Below are positions 1 to 8,510 of a stretch of DNA of 37,492 nucleotides, one piece after another. A program made the translations under genes and the position numbers. The DNA is from a virus. The notes under the pieces are model-generated. The model ran no database searches. It had not been told where the DNA came from and was given only the letters and a program-made list of their open reading frames with translations. Location of the stretch: positions 1 to 37,492 of the IMG/VR virus record IMGVR_UViG_3300034073_001491. One strand, 5' to 3'. Within the stretch, counting starts at the first letter, position 1; every line of letters begins with the position of its first letter.

Positions 1-974
1 GCAAAGATGCTGACTATCGGTTGATCCTTGACACCGGCTCCACCGACTCCACGACCGGCCTCGCCCATGAACATGGTGTTCGGTGGGTGCGGAAACAGTT
101 TGTGCCGTGGCGGTTTGACACAGCCCGGAACGCCGCCCTCTCGCTCTTGCCGGATGACATCGACATCTGTATCGCTTTGGACATGGATGAGGTGCTGGCT
201 CCGGGCTGGCGTGAAGCCCTAGAAACAATCCCCGAAGGCACCACCCGACCCCGGTATAAATACATATGGTCGTGGAATAAAGACGGCTCGGAAGGGCTTG
301 TATATGGTGGTGACAAGATTCATTCCCGACATGGCTACGAGTGGGTACATCCCGTGCATGAGGTTCTCCGACCTGTGGGTGTGGTGGAACGCCAGCACTG
401 GGTTGATCGCCTAGAAATCCATCATCACCCTGACCATACGAAGTCTCGGGCGCAGTATTTTGATCTGTTGAAACTCGCCGTTGAGGAAAAGCCGAACGAC
501 GACCGCAATAGGTATTACCTCGGTCGGGAATACTTTTACCACGGCGAATACGGGTTGGCTCAGTATCATCTAGCAGAGTTTTTGCGTCTGTCGAACTGGC
601 CACCAGAACGGGCGTCTGCTCGTCGGATGATCGCCAAGATGCGTCCCGACCATGCGGAAGGGTTGCTGTATCTAGCGGTGGCTGAGGACCCGTCTCGTCG
701 GGAGAACTGGGTTGCGTTGGCGAAGGTGTATTACGACCGGCAGGACTGGGCCTCTGTCAGGGCGTGTTGTGAGATGGTGTTCCGGGTTGAGAAGAAACCG
801 TTGGATTATTTGTGTGATGCGGAGGCGTGGGGTTGGTTGCCGCATGATCTGATGGCGATTGCGTCGTACCATTTGGGGGATCGGGAGACAGCATGGTTTC
901 ATGGGGTGGAGGCGGTGGCGTTGGCCCCTGATGATGAACGGTTGCGGGCGAATCTGCGCTGGTATCGGGAATAG
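1..974 (+). CDS. Family-2 glycosyltransferase, 5' end cut by window edge
   Basis: The frame is open from the first bases, so the start lies left of the window; an internal TTG at 21 is unlikely to be the real start. The visible N-terminus has the GT2 (GT-A fold) signature LDTGSTDST and, about 50 residues on, ALDMDEVL, which supplies the metal/nucleotide-sugar DxD. The last 150 residues are helical and TPR-like (YYLGREYFYHGEY, WVALAKVYYDRQDW), as in many phage and SunS-like GT2 proteins. It sits at the tail/fibre end of the genome and pairs with the GT4 enzyme at 35214-36299. It probably glycosylates a virion protein or a host-surface target; the substrate cannot be read from sequence. Confidence 0.85.
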   Translation, partial: KDADYRLILDTGSTDSTTGLAHEHGVRWVRKQFVPWRFDTARNAALSLLPDDIDICIALDMDEVLAPGWREALETIPEGTTRPRYKYIWSWNKDGSEGLVYGGDKIHSRHGYEWVHPVHEVLRPVGVVERQHWVDRLEIHHHPDHTKSRAQYFDLLKLAVEEKPNDDRNRYYLGREYFYHGEYGLAQYHLAEFLRLSNWPPERASARRMIAKMRPDHAEGLLYLAVAEDPSRRENWVALAKVYYDRQDWASVRACCEMVFRVEKKPLDYLCDAEAWGWLPHDLMAIASYHLGDRETAWFHGVEAVALAPDDERLRANLRWYRE

Positions 975-1009
975 GGTATTATCTGGGGACGACTGTAGGA
1001 GGTCCCCTG

Positions 1010-1123
1010 ATGATGAAGAAGCCTGCGAAGAAGAAGGCCGGGATGATGGCCGACAAGATGGGTTACGGCATGGCTAAGGGCGGCAAGAAGATGGCCGCCA
1101 AGAAGGGCCGTAAGAAGAAGTAA
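1010..1123 (+). CDS. Tiny Lys-rich basic protein
   Basis: A 37-residue ORF made almost only of Lys, Met, Gly and Ala (MMKKPAKKKAG, ending GRKKK). The start is ATG 1010, with AGGAGGT at 997-1003 giving a strong ribosome binding site. The TAA stop overlaps the ATG of the next gene (TAATG). The composition suggests nucleic-acid binding or an internal virion peptide, but no family is recognised. Similar Lys/Ala-rich small genes lie at 36296 and 36442 in the same structural arm. Confidence 0.7.
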   Translation: MMKKPAKKKAGMMADKMGYGMAKGGKKMAAKKGRKKK

Positions 1124-2013
1124 TGTCGACCGGCACTGTTGTCATCAACCGTACTCTCCGGCAGTTGTTGTCGGGGGTGGTGGAATCCAAGAACAAACTG
1201 GCTACTGCCTTGTCAAATACGACGGGTACTTCGGTGGTGTGTTCGTATGATTTGGATGGGTTGCGGGCTGGTGCCGTGTTTGAGATCGACTCCGAATTGT
1301 TTTATGTTTGGGAGGCGAATCCGGGTAGTAAGACGCTGACGGTGGAGCGAGGCTGGAACGGGTCTACCCCGGCTACTCACGCCGCTGGTGCGATCATCAC
1401 GCTCAATCCTCGGTTCCCACGGTCGCAGGTGTTGGAAGCCTTGAACGATGAACTGCGTGACCTGTCGTCACCGATGCATGGTTTGTTTCAGGTGAAAGCG
1501 TTTGACTTGGATTACAACGGCTCTGATGTGTTCATCAATTTGCCGCCAGTTGCAGACATTATTGACATCCTCAGCGTCCATGTCCGGTATCTCGCTGATG
1601 AGTACATCCAGATCAGGAAGTTCAAACTGGTGCGGGATATGCCGACGGATGATTTTTCGTCGTCGTATGCGTTGAAGTTTGAACAGCCTGCACGGCAGGG
1701 CCGTCTGCGGGTTGTGTATAAGGCTCCGTTTGTGTCGCTGTCAAACGAGTCGCAGTCGCTTGCCAACATCGCCGGGTTGCCTGCCTCTTGTGAGGACATC
1801 GTGAACCTTGGGGTGCAGATCAGGATGATGGCTCCTCGGGAGTTGAAGCGGAACTTTACGGAGTCGCAGGGGGATACTCGCCGCCCGGATGAGGTGCCGT
1901 CTGGTGCTGTTACTTCGTCGTTGACTCAGTTGATTCGTATGCGTCGGGATCGTATTACGGCTGAGTCGGCCCGGTTGAAGCGGCAGTATCCGACCTTCTT
2001 GACGAAGGACTAG
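1123..2013 (+). CDS. Putative head-to-tail adaptor/neck protein
   Basis: A 296-residue protein with start ATG 1123 overlapping the previous stop. The N-terminal third carries a beta-rich module seen in virion proteins (FEIDSELFYVWE, then LTVERGWNGSTPATH around residues 60-90). The C-terminus is a charged helix (RMRRDRITAESARLKRQYP). It precedes the large nozzle-like protein, the order adaptor then nozzle known from podoviruses such as T7 (gp11, gp12). Only order, size class and module type support this; there is no clear homology from reading alone. Some other neck or tail-completion protein is possible. Confidence 0.55.
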   Translation: MSTGTVVINRTLRQLLSGVVESKNKLATALSNTTGTSVVCSYDLDGLRAGAVFEIDSELFYVWEANPGSKTLTVERGWNGSTPATHAAGAIITLNPRFPRSQVLEALNDELRDLSSPMHGLFQVKAFDLDYNGSDVFINLPPVADIIDILSVHVRYLADEYIQIRKFKLVRDMPTDDFSSSYALKFEQPARQGRLRVVYKAPFVSLSNESQSLANIAGLPASCEDIVNLGVQIRMMAPRELKRNFTESQGDTRRPDEVPSGAVTSSLTQLIRMRRDRITAESARLKRQYPTFLTKD

Positions 2014-2016
2014 CCG

Positions 2017-4113
2017 GTGGCTTTGACTTTTTCGTTCCCGTTTGTTGGGACACCAGCGTTTTATACGGGTGCTTCGACGACGCCGTTGGTGCCGGATGTG
2101 TTTCCGGTGGCTATTGCTGGCCGTCCGTACATGATTGATTTGCGGTCGAATCAGTTTACTCGGGGGTTTGAGCCTCGGGTGCGTGATTCGGTGGATCAGT
2201 CGACGGCTCCGGGTGAGGCGGCTATCAATCCGGGTGGGTTGTGGCGGCGTGGTGAGGTGTCGTGGCATCAGGGTGCGGGGCAGAAGTATGCCGATACTGC
2301 GGAGGCGCAGGACTATCGGTTTTTCAGGTCGAAGGGTGTTGATCCGTGGGTGAAGGGCCAGTTGACACTGTTGAACGATACGAAGGTGTCGTTGTCTACT
2401 TCAGCCACAAATCTTTATATGGTGACTGTGAGGGCATCTAACGGTACTGAGTATGTGTATGTGGCTGACGGGTCCACTTTGAAGTACACGACTGATCCGT
2501 TTGATGTCAAGAAGGCGGCGATCACCAATGTCTCTGCTTCTGGCGGGACGGTCACTTATACGACTTCATCTGCTCATGGTTTCACGGCTGGGCGTACCGT
2601 CACTATTAGTGGGGTTGACCCTTCTGCATACAATTTGTCAAATGTGACGATTGCTTCAACGCCGACGGCCACTTCTTTCACTGTTACTAATGCCGCTACT
2701 GGGACATATGTTTCCGGTGGGTCCGTGACTCAGTACCCGGTGTGGACTTCGGTGACAACTGGTGCGCCAGCAGGTTCTCCTGCGATTACAGGGTTGGAAA
2801 CCAACGGTGTCAATGTGTACATCGCATACACCAATAATGATATTTATTACACGACTCCGGGTTCATCGTCGGTGTCATTGTTTTTCCCGACAAGCGGCAC
2901 AACGGGCCAGACCTACACCGGGTTTGGCTATGCAAAAGGTTGGGGTATCGCTTCGGTTGACAACAAACTGTATGTCATCGGCATTGGTTCTGGTTCTCAT
3001 ACGGTTCACTACACCCATCCGGATACAACTTTCCGTTGGGTTGGTGCGGCGGGCGGGCAAAACGCTGTGTATGCCGCCGGGTCTGCCGGTGAGAAGTCAA
3101 TCATCTACAAGATGACTTTGAAATCTGATGCTTCTGGTTTGGATCAGCCGATTGCGGCGTTGGAACTTCCGTTGGGGGAACTTGCTACCAGTATCCACGG
3201 CTATTTGGGGGCGATTCTTCTCGGCACAAATAAGGGTGTCCGGTACTGCTCGACGGATGCGAACAATAATCTTGTTGCGGGTGCGTTGATCCCCACCTCC
3301 GGCCCTGTGTATGACTTTATTTCTGAGGACCGGTTTGTGTGGTTTGGCTGGTCAGCGTATGACTCAACTTCAACTGGGTTGGGGCGTTTGGATTTGTCGT
3401 CGTTTATTGCGGCGAACACCCCGGCTCATGCGTCGGATGTGATGTACGGGTCGTCCACTGCTGTTGTGCGATCGGTTACCGAGTTGAACAGCAAACGGAT
3501 TTTCACGGTGTCCGGGGTCGGTGTGATCGTGGAGGACTCTGCAAACCTTGTTGCCTCGGGCGAGATTGAAACCGGTATCTACCGGTGGGGTATCCCTGAT
3601 CCGAAGTTTGTTGCCCGTGTTGATACTCGTGCGTTGCCGTTGACCGGGGCAATCGTGTCCTACATGGCGTTGGACGGTGCTGATTTTGATGAACTCGGCG
3701 TGTGGGATGCGACTGCTGATGTGGAGAATTCGTTTGCCGGGTCTGATGATCGGGCGATTGAGGCTCGTTTCAAGTTCGCTTTGAACCGTGAGTCGGCTCT
3801 GGTGGGGCCGACTTTGACTCGGTGGACTGCTCGTGCGTATGCGGCCCCGTTCCGTTCTGAGGTGTTCCGTATCCCGATTCTGCTTCATTCCAACATCAGG
3901 GTGTGGGATAAGGATTACTTCTTTGATGTTGATAATGAGTTGTTGTTTTTGCGGGGGTTGATTCAGGCTCCGACGATTGTCACTTTGCAGTATCGGAATG
4001 AAACGATCTCAACCATTATGGAGGATTTGGAGTTCAGCCCGGTTGATGGAAAGGATCGGGAGTGGCTTTGGGAAGGGACTGCGGTTGTTACTATGAGAAG
4101 TGTTCAGGAGTAG
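2017..4113 (+). CDS. Putative tail nozzle/tubular protein, beta-propeller-like
   Basis: A 698-residue protein with a GTG start, AAGGAC at 2005-2010 upstream. Residues about 145-240 hold a beta-sandwich insert of the type common in phage structural proteins (SSAHGFTAGRTVTISGVD). The middle shows repeated short strands with aromatic turns (NNDIYYTTPG, DNKLYVIGIGSG, HTVHYTHPD), suggesting a propeller. The C-terminal part (FRIPILLHSNIRVWD) is the kind that docks to the tail. Length is near T7 gp12 (about 790 residues). It sits between the adaptor candidate and the collar fibre. A fibre or stopper role cannot be excluded. Confidence 0.55.
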   Translation: MALTFSFPFVGTPAFYTGASTTPLVPDVFPVAIAGRPYMIDLRSNQFTRGFEPRVRDSVDQSTAPGEAAINPGGLWRRGEVSWHQGAGQKYADTAEAQDYRFFRSKGVDPWVKGQLTLLNDTKVSLSTSATNLYMVTVRASNGTEYVYVADGSTLKYTTDPFDVKKAAITNVSASGGTVTYTTSSAHGFTAGRTVTISGVDPSAYNLSNVTIASTPTATSFTVTNAATGTYVSGGSVTQYPVWTSVTTGAPAGSPAITGLETNGVNVYIAYTNNDIYYTTPGSSSVSLFFPTSGTTGQTYTGFGYAKGWGIASVDNKLYVIGIGSGSHTVHYTHPDTTFRWVGAAGGQNAVYAAGSAGEKSIIYKMTLKSDASGLDQPIAALELPLGELATSIHGYLGAILLGTNKGVRYCSTDANNNLVAGALIPTSGPVYDFISEDRFVWFGWSAYDSTSTGLGRLDLSSFIAANTPAHASDVMYGSSTAVVRSVTELNSKRIFTVSGVGVIVEDSANLVASGEIETGIYRWGIPDPKFVARVDTRALPLTGAIVSYMALDGADFDELGVWDATADVENSFAGSDDRAIEARFKFALNRESALVGPTLTRWTARAYAAPFRSEVFRIPILLHSNIRVWDKDYFFDVDNELLFLRGLIQAPTIVTLQYRNETISTIMEDLEFSPVDGKDREWLWEGTAVVTMRSVQE

Positions 4114-4122
4114 GAGACTCTA

Positions 4123-5259
4123 ATGGCTGTGAAGATTCGTAGGACATATAAAGGTGCGGCTGTTTCGGCTGTGTTGGGTTCGTCTGGGGTGAGTTCGGCT
4201 ACGCAGACTTCGATTACTTTGTCTACTTCGCCGTCGACTTGGCCGACTGGGAAGTTTTTTGTGGTGGTTGCGCCGGGTACCGCCCAAGAAGAAAAGATGT
4301 GTGTGACGCTTTCTGGGGCGACACTAACAGTGGTTGATCCTGCTGTGGCAAGTACCTCTGCTTCGGCAAATGGTCGTGGTGTGGATGACACGACGGCTCG
4401 TTCTGCGATTGCTGGTGGTGCTGTGGTGTATCCGGTGTTCACGGCGACGGATGCTGATGAGGCGAACGAGTTGACTTCGACCTATTCGGCGCAGGGCCAT
4501 ATCGTCTACCAAGGTGCCTCAACTTTTGCGGGGTTGGGTATCGGTACAGCGGGTCAGGCGTTGAAGGTAAACAGCGGTGCGACCGCCCCGGAATGGGGTC
4601 AAATCAGTGCCGCTGGTTTGGCTGATGGTGGTGTTGAGTTTGCGAAACTTGCGGCCGCTGTTCAAGCGTTGCTTGTCCCTGCCGGTACTGTTTCCTCTTT
4701 TGCTGGTGCGAACGCCCCTACAGGCTGGTTGCTGTGTCACGGTCAGGCTGTCTCTAAGTCAACCTATGCGGCTTTGTACTCGGTCCTCGGTCCCAATGCG
4801 TTCGGTACTGACACGGCGTCGGATTTTTATTTGCCTGATCTTCGTGGCCGGGTGGTTGCCGGTCAGGACGATATGGGCGGTACTTCTGCGAATCGTTTGA
4901 CTGGTCAAACGGGTGGTGTTAATGGTGATGTGTTCGGCGCAACCGGTGGTGCTGAGACACATACGCTGACTGAGGCGCAGATGCCAAGCCACACTCACAC
5001 ACAGGCAAGCCATTACCACAATTTGTTGATGGGTGGCAGTATCGGTAATGCTGGTGCTGGTCGTGAGTTGTATGGCGACTGGAACGCTGGTGGTAGCACA
5101 ACGGCAAACATTGTGCCGTCTCCAAAAACTGATGCCGCCGCATGGTCTAACCCGTCGTACACCACTACAGTTACTCCGATCATCAATGCGACCGGCGGCG
5201 GCGGGGCGCATAACAATGTTCAGCCGACCATCATTTTGAACTACATCATCAAGACCTGA
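4123..5259 (+). CDS. Tail fibre with phage tail-collar domain
   Basis: A 378-residue protein with start ATG 4123 and AGGAGACT just upstream. The N-terminal half is beta-rich and presumably attaches to the tail. From about residue 185 it is a classic tail-collar domain: GWLLCHGQAVSKSTYAALYS, then YLPDLRGRVVAGQD, a metal-binding PSHTHT motif, a variable Gly/Asn-rich loop, and the family ending VQPTIILNYIIKT. Such domains form short fibres that bind host receptors. It follows the nozzle candidate directly and closes the structural arm before the lysis genes. Confidence 0.88.
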   Translation: MAVKIRRTYKGAAVSAVLGSSGVSSATQTSITLSTSPSTWPTGKFFVVVAPGTAQEEKMCVTLSGATLTVVDPAVASTSASANGRGVDDTTARSAIAGGAVVYPVFTATDADEANELTSTYSAQGHIVYQGASTFAGLGIGTAGQALKVNSGATAPEWGQISAAGLADGGVEFAKLAAAVQALLVPAGTVSSFAGANAPTGWLLCHGQAVSKSTYAALYSVLGPNAFGTDTASDFYLPDLRGRVVAGQDDMGGTSANRLTGQTGGVNGDVFGATGGAETHTLTEAQMPSHTHTQASHYHNLLMGGSIGNAGAGRELYGDWNAGGSTTANIVPSPKTDAAAWSNPSYTTTVTPIINATGGGGAHNNVQPTIILNYIIKT

Positions 5260-5306
5260 TAACATCCACCTGACCGGGAAGGGGCTGACATAAGGAGCCT
5301 GTTCCC

Positions 5307-5627
5307 ATGATGAGTTTCAAAGTTGCTAAGGACATCCTCGGGCGCATGGTCGCCCTGTTCCTTGTGTCGTCGCTTGGGATCATCACCGGCTCCAGCGTGT
5401 TGAACGCTATCAACCCGGAACAGCAGATGCCTCTCTGGTATGCGGCCGCACTGGCAGGGTTTACTGCGGTGGCGAATGTGTTGACGAAGTTGGCGCAGGC
5501 ATCGCTTGATGGGAAGTTGACTGCCGCTGAGGTGGATGAGGCGTTTGGTGTGAAGTCGGAAACCCGTGACGCTGTGAACGCATCAAAGGCTGACCCGGCT
5601 CCGGTCGAAGATCAGTACGAAGTTTAG
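5307..5627 (+). CDS. Putative holin, two membrane segments
   Basis: A 106-residue protein with AAGGAGC before two adjacent ATG codons (5307 and 5310; either may be used). Hydrophobic segments at about residues 13-35 (ALFLVSSLGIITGSS) and 43-62 (WYAAALAGFTAVANVLT) are followed by a charged, acidic C-terminus. Size, topology and position upstream of an M15 endolysin fit a holin. Its 3' end overlaps, in another frame, the signal-peptide coding part of the next gene. A different small membrane protein is possible; no family signature decides. Confidence 0.65.
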   Translation: MMSFKVAKDILGRMVALFLVSSLGIITGSSVLNAINPEQQMPLWYAAALAGFTAVANVLTKLAQASLDGKLTAAEVDEAFGVKSETRDAVNASKADPAPVEDQYEV

Positions 5628-6651
5628 ATTCTTCGCTGTCCTGTTCGGGGCCAGTGTTCTACTGCTGGCTTCGACAGCGCAGGCCAACCCGTATCGGGTG
5701 ACATCCGCATCTGACTATTGGTTCTCGTTCGTTGAGCCTACGGTTTTTGTTGCGTACACAACTAATGTTGACGGCCAGTGGACCGACCCCATGTTGTGGT
5801 TCTACAACGAGACAGGTGATCTGCTGACAGCGAACGACGATTACCAGTCGTTGATGTCTCGCATCGAGATACAGGTTGAGCCGGGGTCGTACCGTTTGAG
5901 GGCTGGTATCTGTTGTGGTGATCCGAACCGTTGGGTTGATGGTTGGCATTATGACTTGACGGCTAGTGTGTCGGCATGGAACCTGACGACGACGACCTCT
6001 ACGATTGGGACCACGACGACCATCGTGCCGCCTACGAGCGAGCCGTCTACGACGCTATTGCAGACGACGACTACGACGAGCCTGCCGGAGTTGATCCTGC
6101 CACCTACATCGACTTTGCCCGAATCGTCCAGCACTACGGCGACACTGCCCGACCCGACCACGACAACATCGACTACGACGACGACGATCTTGACGGTGCC
6201 GAGTTCGACAACAACGGTGAGCGTGTCTCCCCCCTCGGCCTTATCTCAGCCATCGCTGACGCCATCATCGAGTTCGGTTCCTTTGACGACATTCCCGACG
6301 ACTACGAGTTCATCTTTGAGGCCGAGCCTGACTTCATCCTCCCTGTCATCCCCGTCAACCGTTTCCGTTTCCCCCTCTACAATCCCCGGAAACCCTCCTG
6401 TAAGCGTCGTAGAGGCTTCTTCTTCAACGACCGCTATCCCGGTCAGCCTCCCGTCTGATACGCCCTCTGAGAAGCGTAAAACATTCTCACGGAAGGTGGG
6501 CATCGGACCACTCTCCGTCACCCTCACGGTGACCGAAGAACAACGCACCACCGTCATCGCCGCCGCAATCGTACAGATAACGACTGTTGCTACAATCTCC
6601 ACCACGGGGGTATCAACCGGCAACAACACCAGCACAAGGAGAAGAAGATGA
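5590..6651 (+). CDS. Secreted Thr/Ser-rich protein with PPC-like domain, start codon unresolved
   Basis: From the in-frame TGA at 5575 the frame is open, with no ATG or GTG before GTG 5698. Yet 5608-5685 encodes a textbook signal peptide: a basic n-region (SKISTKFR), a hydrophobic core (FFAVLFGASVLLLAS) and TAQA before the mature part. CTG 5590 is given as a nominal start. The mature protein has about 90 residues resembling a bacterial pre-peptidase C-terminal beta-sandwich (PMLWFYNETGDLL, then RIEIQVEPGSYRLRAG), about 150 residues of Thr/Ser/Pro low complexity, and a hydrophobic stretch near the C-terminus (TTVIAAAIVQITTVATI). It lies between holin candidate and endolysin, so a surface or lysis role is likely but unproven. 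Confidence 0.6.
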   Translation: MTRLRSKISTKFRFFAVLFGASVLLLASTAQANPYRVTSASDYWFSFVEPTVFVAYTTNVDGQWTDPMLWFYNETGDLLTANDDYQSLMSRIEIQVEPGSYRLRAGICCGDPNRWVDGWHYDLTASVSAWNLTTTTSTIGTTTTIVPPTSEPSTTLLQTTTTTSLPELILPPTSTLPESSSTTATLPDPTTTTSTTTTTILTVPSSTTTVSVSPPSALSQPSLTPSSSSVPLTTFPTTTSSSLRPSLTSSSLSSPSTVSVSPSTIPGNPPVSVVEASSSTTAIPVSLPSDTPSEKRKTFSRKVGIGPLSVTLTVTEEQRTTVIAAAIVQITTVATISTTGVSTGNNTSTRRRR

Positions 6652-7061
6652 TCGAAAAGTTCCTCCGGCTGGTGTTCAAAGCCCCCACCGTCCATGTCCG
6701 GTTTGATGAGGACGAAACCTTGCCCGCCAACTGGGTCGCCGTAGACAGTAAAACGCTTGGCATTCTGGGTATGGAACCACTTGACGAAGGCATGATCGGC
6801 TCCGAAGTAGTTGTCGTCGCAGAAGATGACACCCCGGTAGCCGCCGTCAACATCATCGGAATGTTCGGCCACGGCCCCCTCCCACTGCGTCGGCGTGTCC
6901 TGTCCCGCCTTCTACGCCACCTGATCGGAGCCGCATGGACCCTCGCCGGAATGGTCATCGTAGTTCTCACCCTGTCCGGTGCTGTACAGATCATCTCGCT
7001 GATTGTCTGTCTGCTATTTTTTATGATTGACCTGATGACCATTTCACTGAGGAGGCCATAA
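6648..7061 (+). CDS. Membrane protein of the lysis cassette
   Basis: A 137-residue protein whose ATG overlaps the previous stop (ATGA), with AAGGAGAAGAAG upstream. Residues 1-80 are soluble and acidic. Two hydrophobic segments follow near residues 88-110 (HLIGAAWTLAGMVIVVLTL) and 110-130 (IISLIVCLLFFMIDLM). Tight coupling to the secreted protein before it and the endolysin after it (TAATG) suggests a lysis role such as a second holin or a membrane anchor. No family recognised. Confidence 0.65.
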   Translation: MIEKFLRLVFKAPTVHVRFDEDETLPANWVAVDSKTLGILGMEPLDEGMIGSEVVVVAEDDTPVAAVNIIGMFGHGPLPLRRRVLSRLLRHLIGAAWTLAGMVIVVLTLSGAVQIISLIVCLLFFMIDLMTISLRRP

Positions 7062-7579
7062 TGCCGGGACGCAAATACACAGGAAACTCAGACGGCCTCA
7101 GCCGAGTCGGTGCCAGACCCGGCACAAAGAAACTGGTCGAACTCTGCGGCAAGCGGTGGGGATTCACCAACATGGGGATCTTCGTCAACCGTTCCATGAA
7201 CAACCCGAAAGCCAAGAAGGGCGACCCCCGCTGGCTGAGCGTCCACGCAACGGGTCGTGCCTGTGATGTCGGCTACAAGGACCGCAAGGATGCTGTCGAG
7301 GCGTGGGACTGGTTCCTGAAATACACGAAGGAACTCGGCATTGAAGAAATCCACGACTACGCCTACGACGACAATGTGAAAGACAAGCAGTTGGGGTGGG
7401 GTCGTGGCTACCGTTGCTCCCGTGGCGAAGGTCAGCGAGGCGTGAAGATTTACAACGCTCAGGACAACGCCGGTTCCCGAGGCGGTCGCTGGCTCCACTT
7501 TGAACTGTCGCCCGAAATGGCTGACAACCCCGCCAAGTTTGAAGCAGTATGGCGATCCCTCCCCAAGCCCGGACAGTAA
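7061..7579 (+). CDS. Endolysin, M15-type D-Ala-D-Ala peptidase
   Basis: A 172-residue protein; ATG 7061 overlaps the previous TAA, GAGGAGG upstream. The zinc-binding pattern of M15 (VanY-like) peptidases is present: SVHATGRACD with His62 and Asp69, and WLHFE with His146. These enzymes cut peptide bonds in peptidoglycan stems or cross-bridges. There is no signal peptide, so release through a holin is expected, in line with its place in the cassette. There is no separate cell-wall-binding domain; the protein is essentially a single catalytic domain. Confidence 0.85.
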   Translation: MPGRKYTGNSDGLSRVGARPGTKKLVELCGKRWGFTNMGIFVNRSMNNPKAKKGDPRWLSVHATGRACDVGYKDRKDAVEAWDWFLKYTKELGIEEIHDYAYDDNVKDKQLGWGRGYRCSRGEGQRGVKIYNAQDNAGSRGGRWLHFELSPEMADNPAKFEAVWRSLPKPGQ

Positions 7580-7583
7580 TCAA

Positions 7584-7685
7584 ATGGTTCTCGGTTTTTT
7601 TCTTGGTGTCGGTGTGGGTGTTCTGCTCGTACTGTGTTCTTTGTGGCGTTCGGCTGTTGAAGTCTATGAGGATGCAAACCGGTGA
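7584..7685 (+). CDS. Single-pass membrane micro-protein
   Basis: A 33-residue ORF: MVLGFFLGVGVGVLLVLCSLW forms one membrane helix, followed by a short charged tail. Its TGA overlaps the GTG of the next gene (GTGA), which supports translational coupling. No clear Shine-Dalgarno sequence is seen. It lies directly behind the endolysin among other membrane proteins. Confidence 0.5.
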   Translation: MVLGFFLGVGVGVLLVLCSLWRSAVEVYEDANR

Positions 7686-7948
7686 ACGCCGCACAGTGGA
7701 TCATCACAGCAGGGGCGGTGGTCGGTGCGTTCGGCATCATCTGGCAAACCCTTGTGCGTCCTGTCGTTAGATGGGGCCGCAGGATCGAGAACGCTGTCTC
7801 CGTCGTTGAGGCGAACATGGTGAACAACGGCGGGGCGTCGTTGCGTGACGCTATCGACAGGATTGAAAATCGTTTGACCGATCTGGAAAATCTTGTGACG
7901 ACACCGAAAAAACCAACGGTTCCGAAAAAGAGAAACACTTCCAAGTGA
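7682..7948 (+). CDS. Membrane protein with coiled coil, DUF2746-like
   Basis: An 88-residue protein with a GTG start coupled to the preceding stop. An N-terminal membrane segment (WIITAGAVVGAFGIIW) is followed by basic residues, a predicted coiled coil (SLRDAIDRIENRLTDLENLV) and a Lys-rich tail. This layout matches the DUF2746 type proteins often found in lysis cassettes of actinobacterial phages; their exact role is unknown. Family assignment is from memory of the pattern. Confidence 0.65.
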   Translation: MNAAQWIITAGAVVGAFGIIWQTLVRPVVRWGRRIENAVSVVEANMVNNGGASLRDAIDRIENRLTDLENLVTTPKKPTVPKKRNTSK

Positions 7949-7966
7949 TCTAAAGTTGCTTCTCCT

Positions 7967-8113
7967 ATGAGCAACGAATCCATCGACACACTCCTGTATT
8001 TCCTCCGCCGCCTCTATGTCCCACAAGGGGAACAGGCTGTCCTGCTTCGTGCCATGAAAGAACTGGAATCCTTGCGCCACAAGGAAAAGCCAAGCCACCG
8101 TCAGGTCGCCTAA
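7967..8113 (+). CDS. Small hypothetical protein
   Basis: A 48-residue ORF (starts MSNESIDTLLYFL) with an amphipathic helical middle and a basic C-terminus. No Shine-Dalgarno sequence is evident before ATG 7967. Support is the absence of any other gene here and the close packing with the neighbours. No family recognised. Confidence 0.45.
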   Translation: MSNESIDTLLYFLRRLYVPQGEQAVLLRAMKELESLRHKEKPSHRQVA

Positions 8114-8122
8114 CATCTAGCC

Positions 8123-8236
8123 ATGACCCTCATCTGGTTGTCCTGCCCCGAGTGCGGCAACGCATGGCCCGAAAAAGATTCCCGCTATTGCGCTGTGTGT
8201 GGTGTGAAAGGGGAACCAGATGACCCCCAAGACTGA
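8123..8236 (+). CDS. Tiny zinc-ribbon protein
   Basis: A 37-residue ORF with CPEC and CAVC pairs spaced about 13 residues apart, a minimal zinc ribbon. Its 3' end overlaps the next gene's start at 8220 in another frame. Such small zinc proteins recur throughout this genome. Function unknown. Confidence 0.55.
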   Translation: MTLIWLSCPECGNAWPEKDSRYCAVCGVKGEPDDPQD

Positions 8237-8510
8237 ACTCCAACCAGTGATCCTTGTGTGGGCTGACGCACACGCCGACTCTGAAGGCTGGACCGCCCGT
8301 GGCGAATGGGAAATTGACGGCGAGTTGCTCGTCGAAACCTGCGGCTGGCTGTTGCCCGTGGATGAGGGCGGCAAAGAAGGTCATGTGACCATCATCCAGT
8401 CCATCACCCCGCATGACGACATTGACCATGTGATCCATGTCCCGGTGTCTATGTCCCGCAGTTTGACCTTTTTGCGTCCCTTCACAAAAGACCTGCATAT
8501 TTCTTCTTGA
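8220..8510 (+). CDS. Hypothetical protein
   Basis: A 96-residue protein with ATG 8220 overlapping the zinc-ribbon gene and AAAGGGGA as ribosome binding site. It is a compact soluble protein with alternating beta strands (PVILVWADAHADSEGW, HVIHVPVSMSRSL). Small proteins of this look occur before early operons of actinobacterial phages; no function is known to me. It ends right at the -35 element of the next promoter. Confidence 0.65.
   Translation: MTPKTELQPVILVWADAHADSEGWTARGEWEIDGELLVETCGWLLPVDEGGKEGHVTIIQSITPHDDIDHVIHVPVSMSRSLTFLRPFTKDLHISS

Noticed and set aside
1741-2268. Arg/Ser/Pro-rich minus-strand ORFs opposite structural genes
   Set aside because: Low-complexity basic products typical of antisense frames in GC-rich genes; no ribosome binding sites.
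5976-6458. 160-residue acidic ORF in another frame of the Thr/Ser-rich gene
   Set aside because: The Asp-rich product is what ACG/ACC-type Thr codon runs give when read in a shifted frame. No ribosome binding site and no known family; the Thr/Ser frame has a signal peptide.
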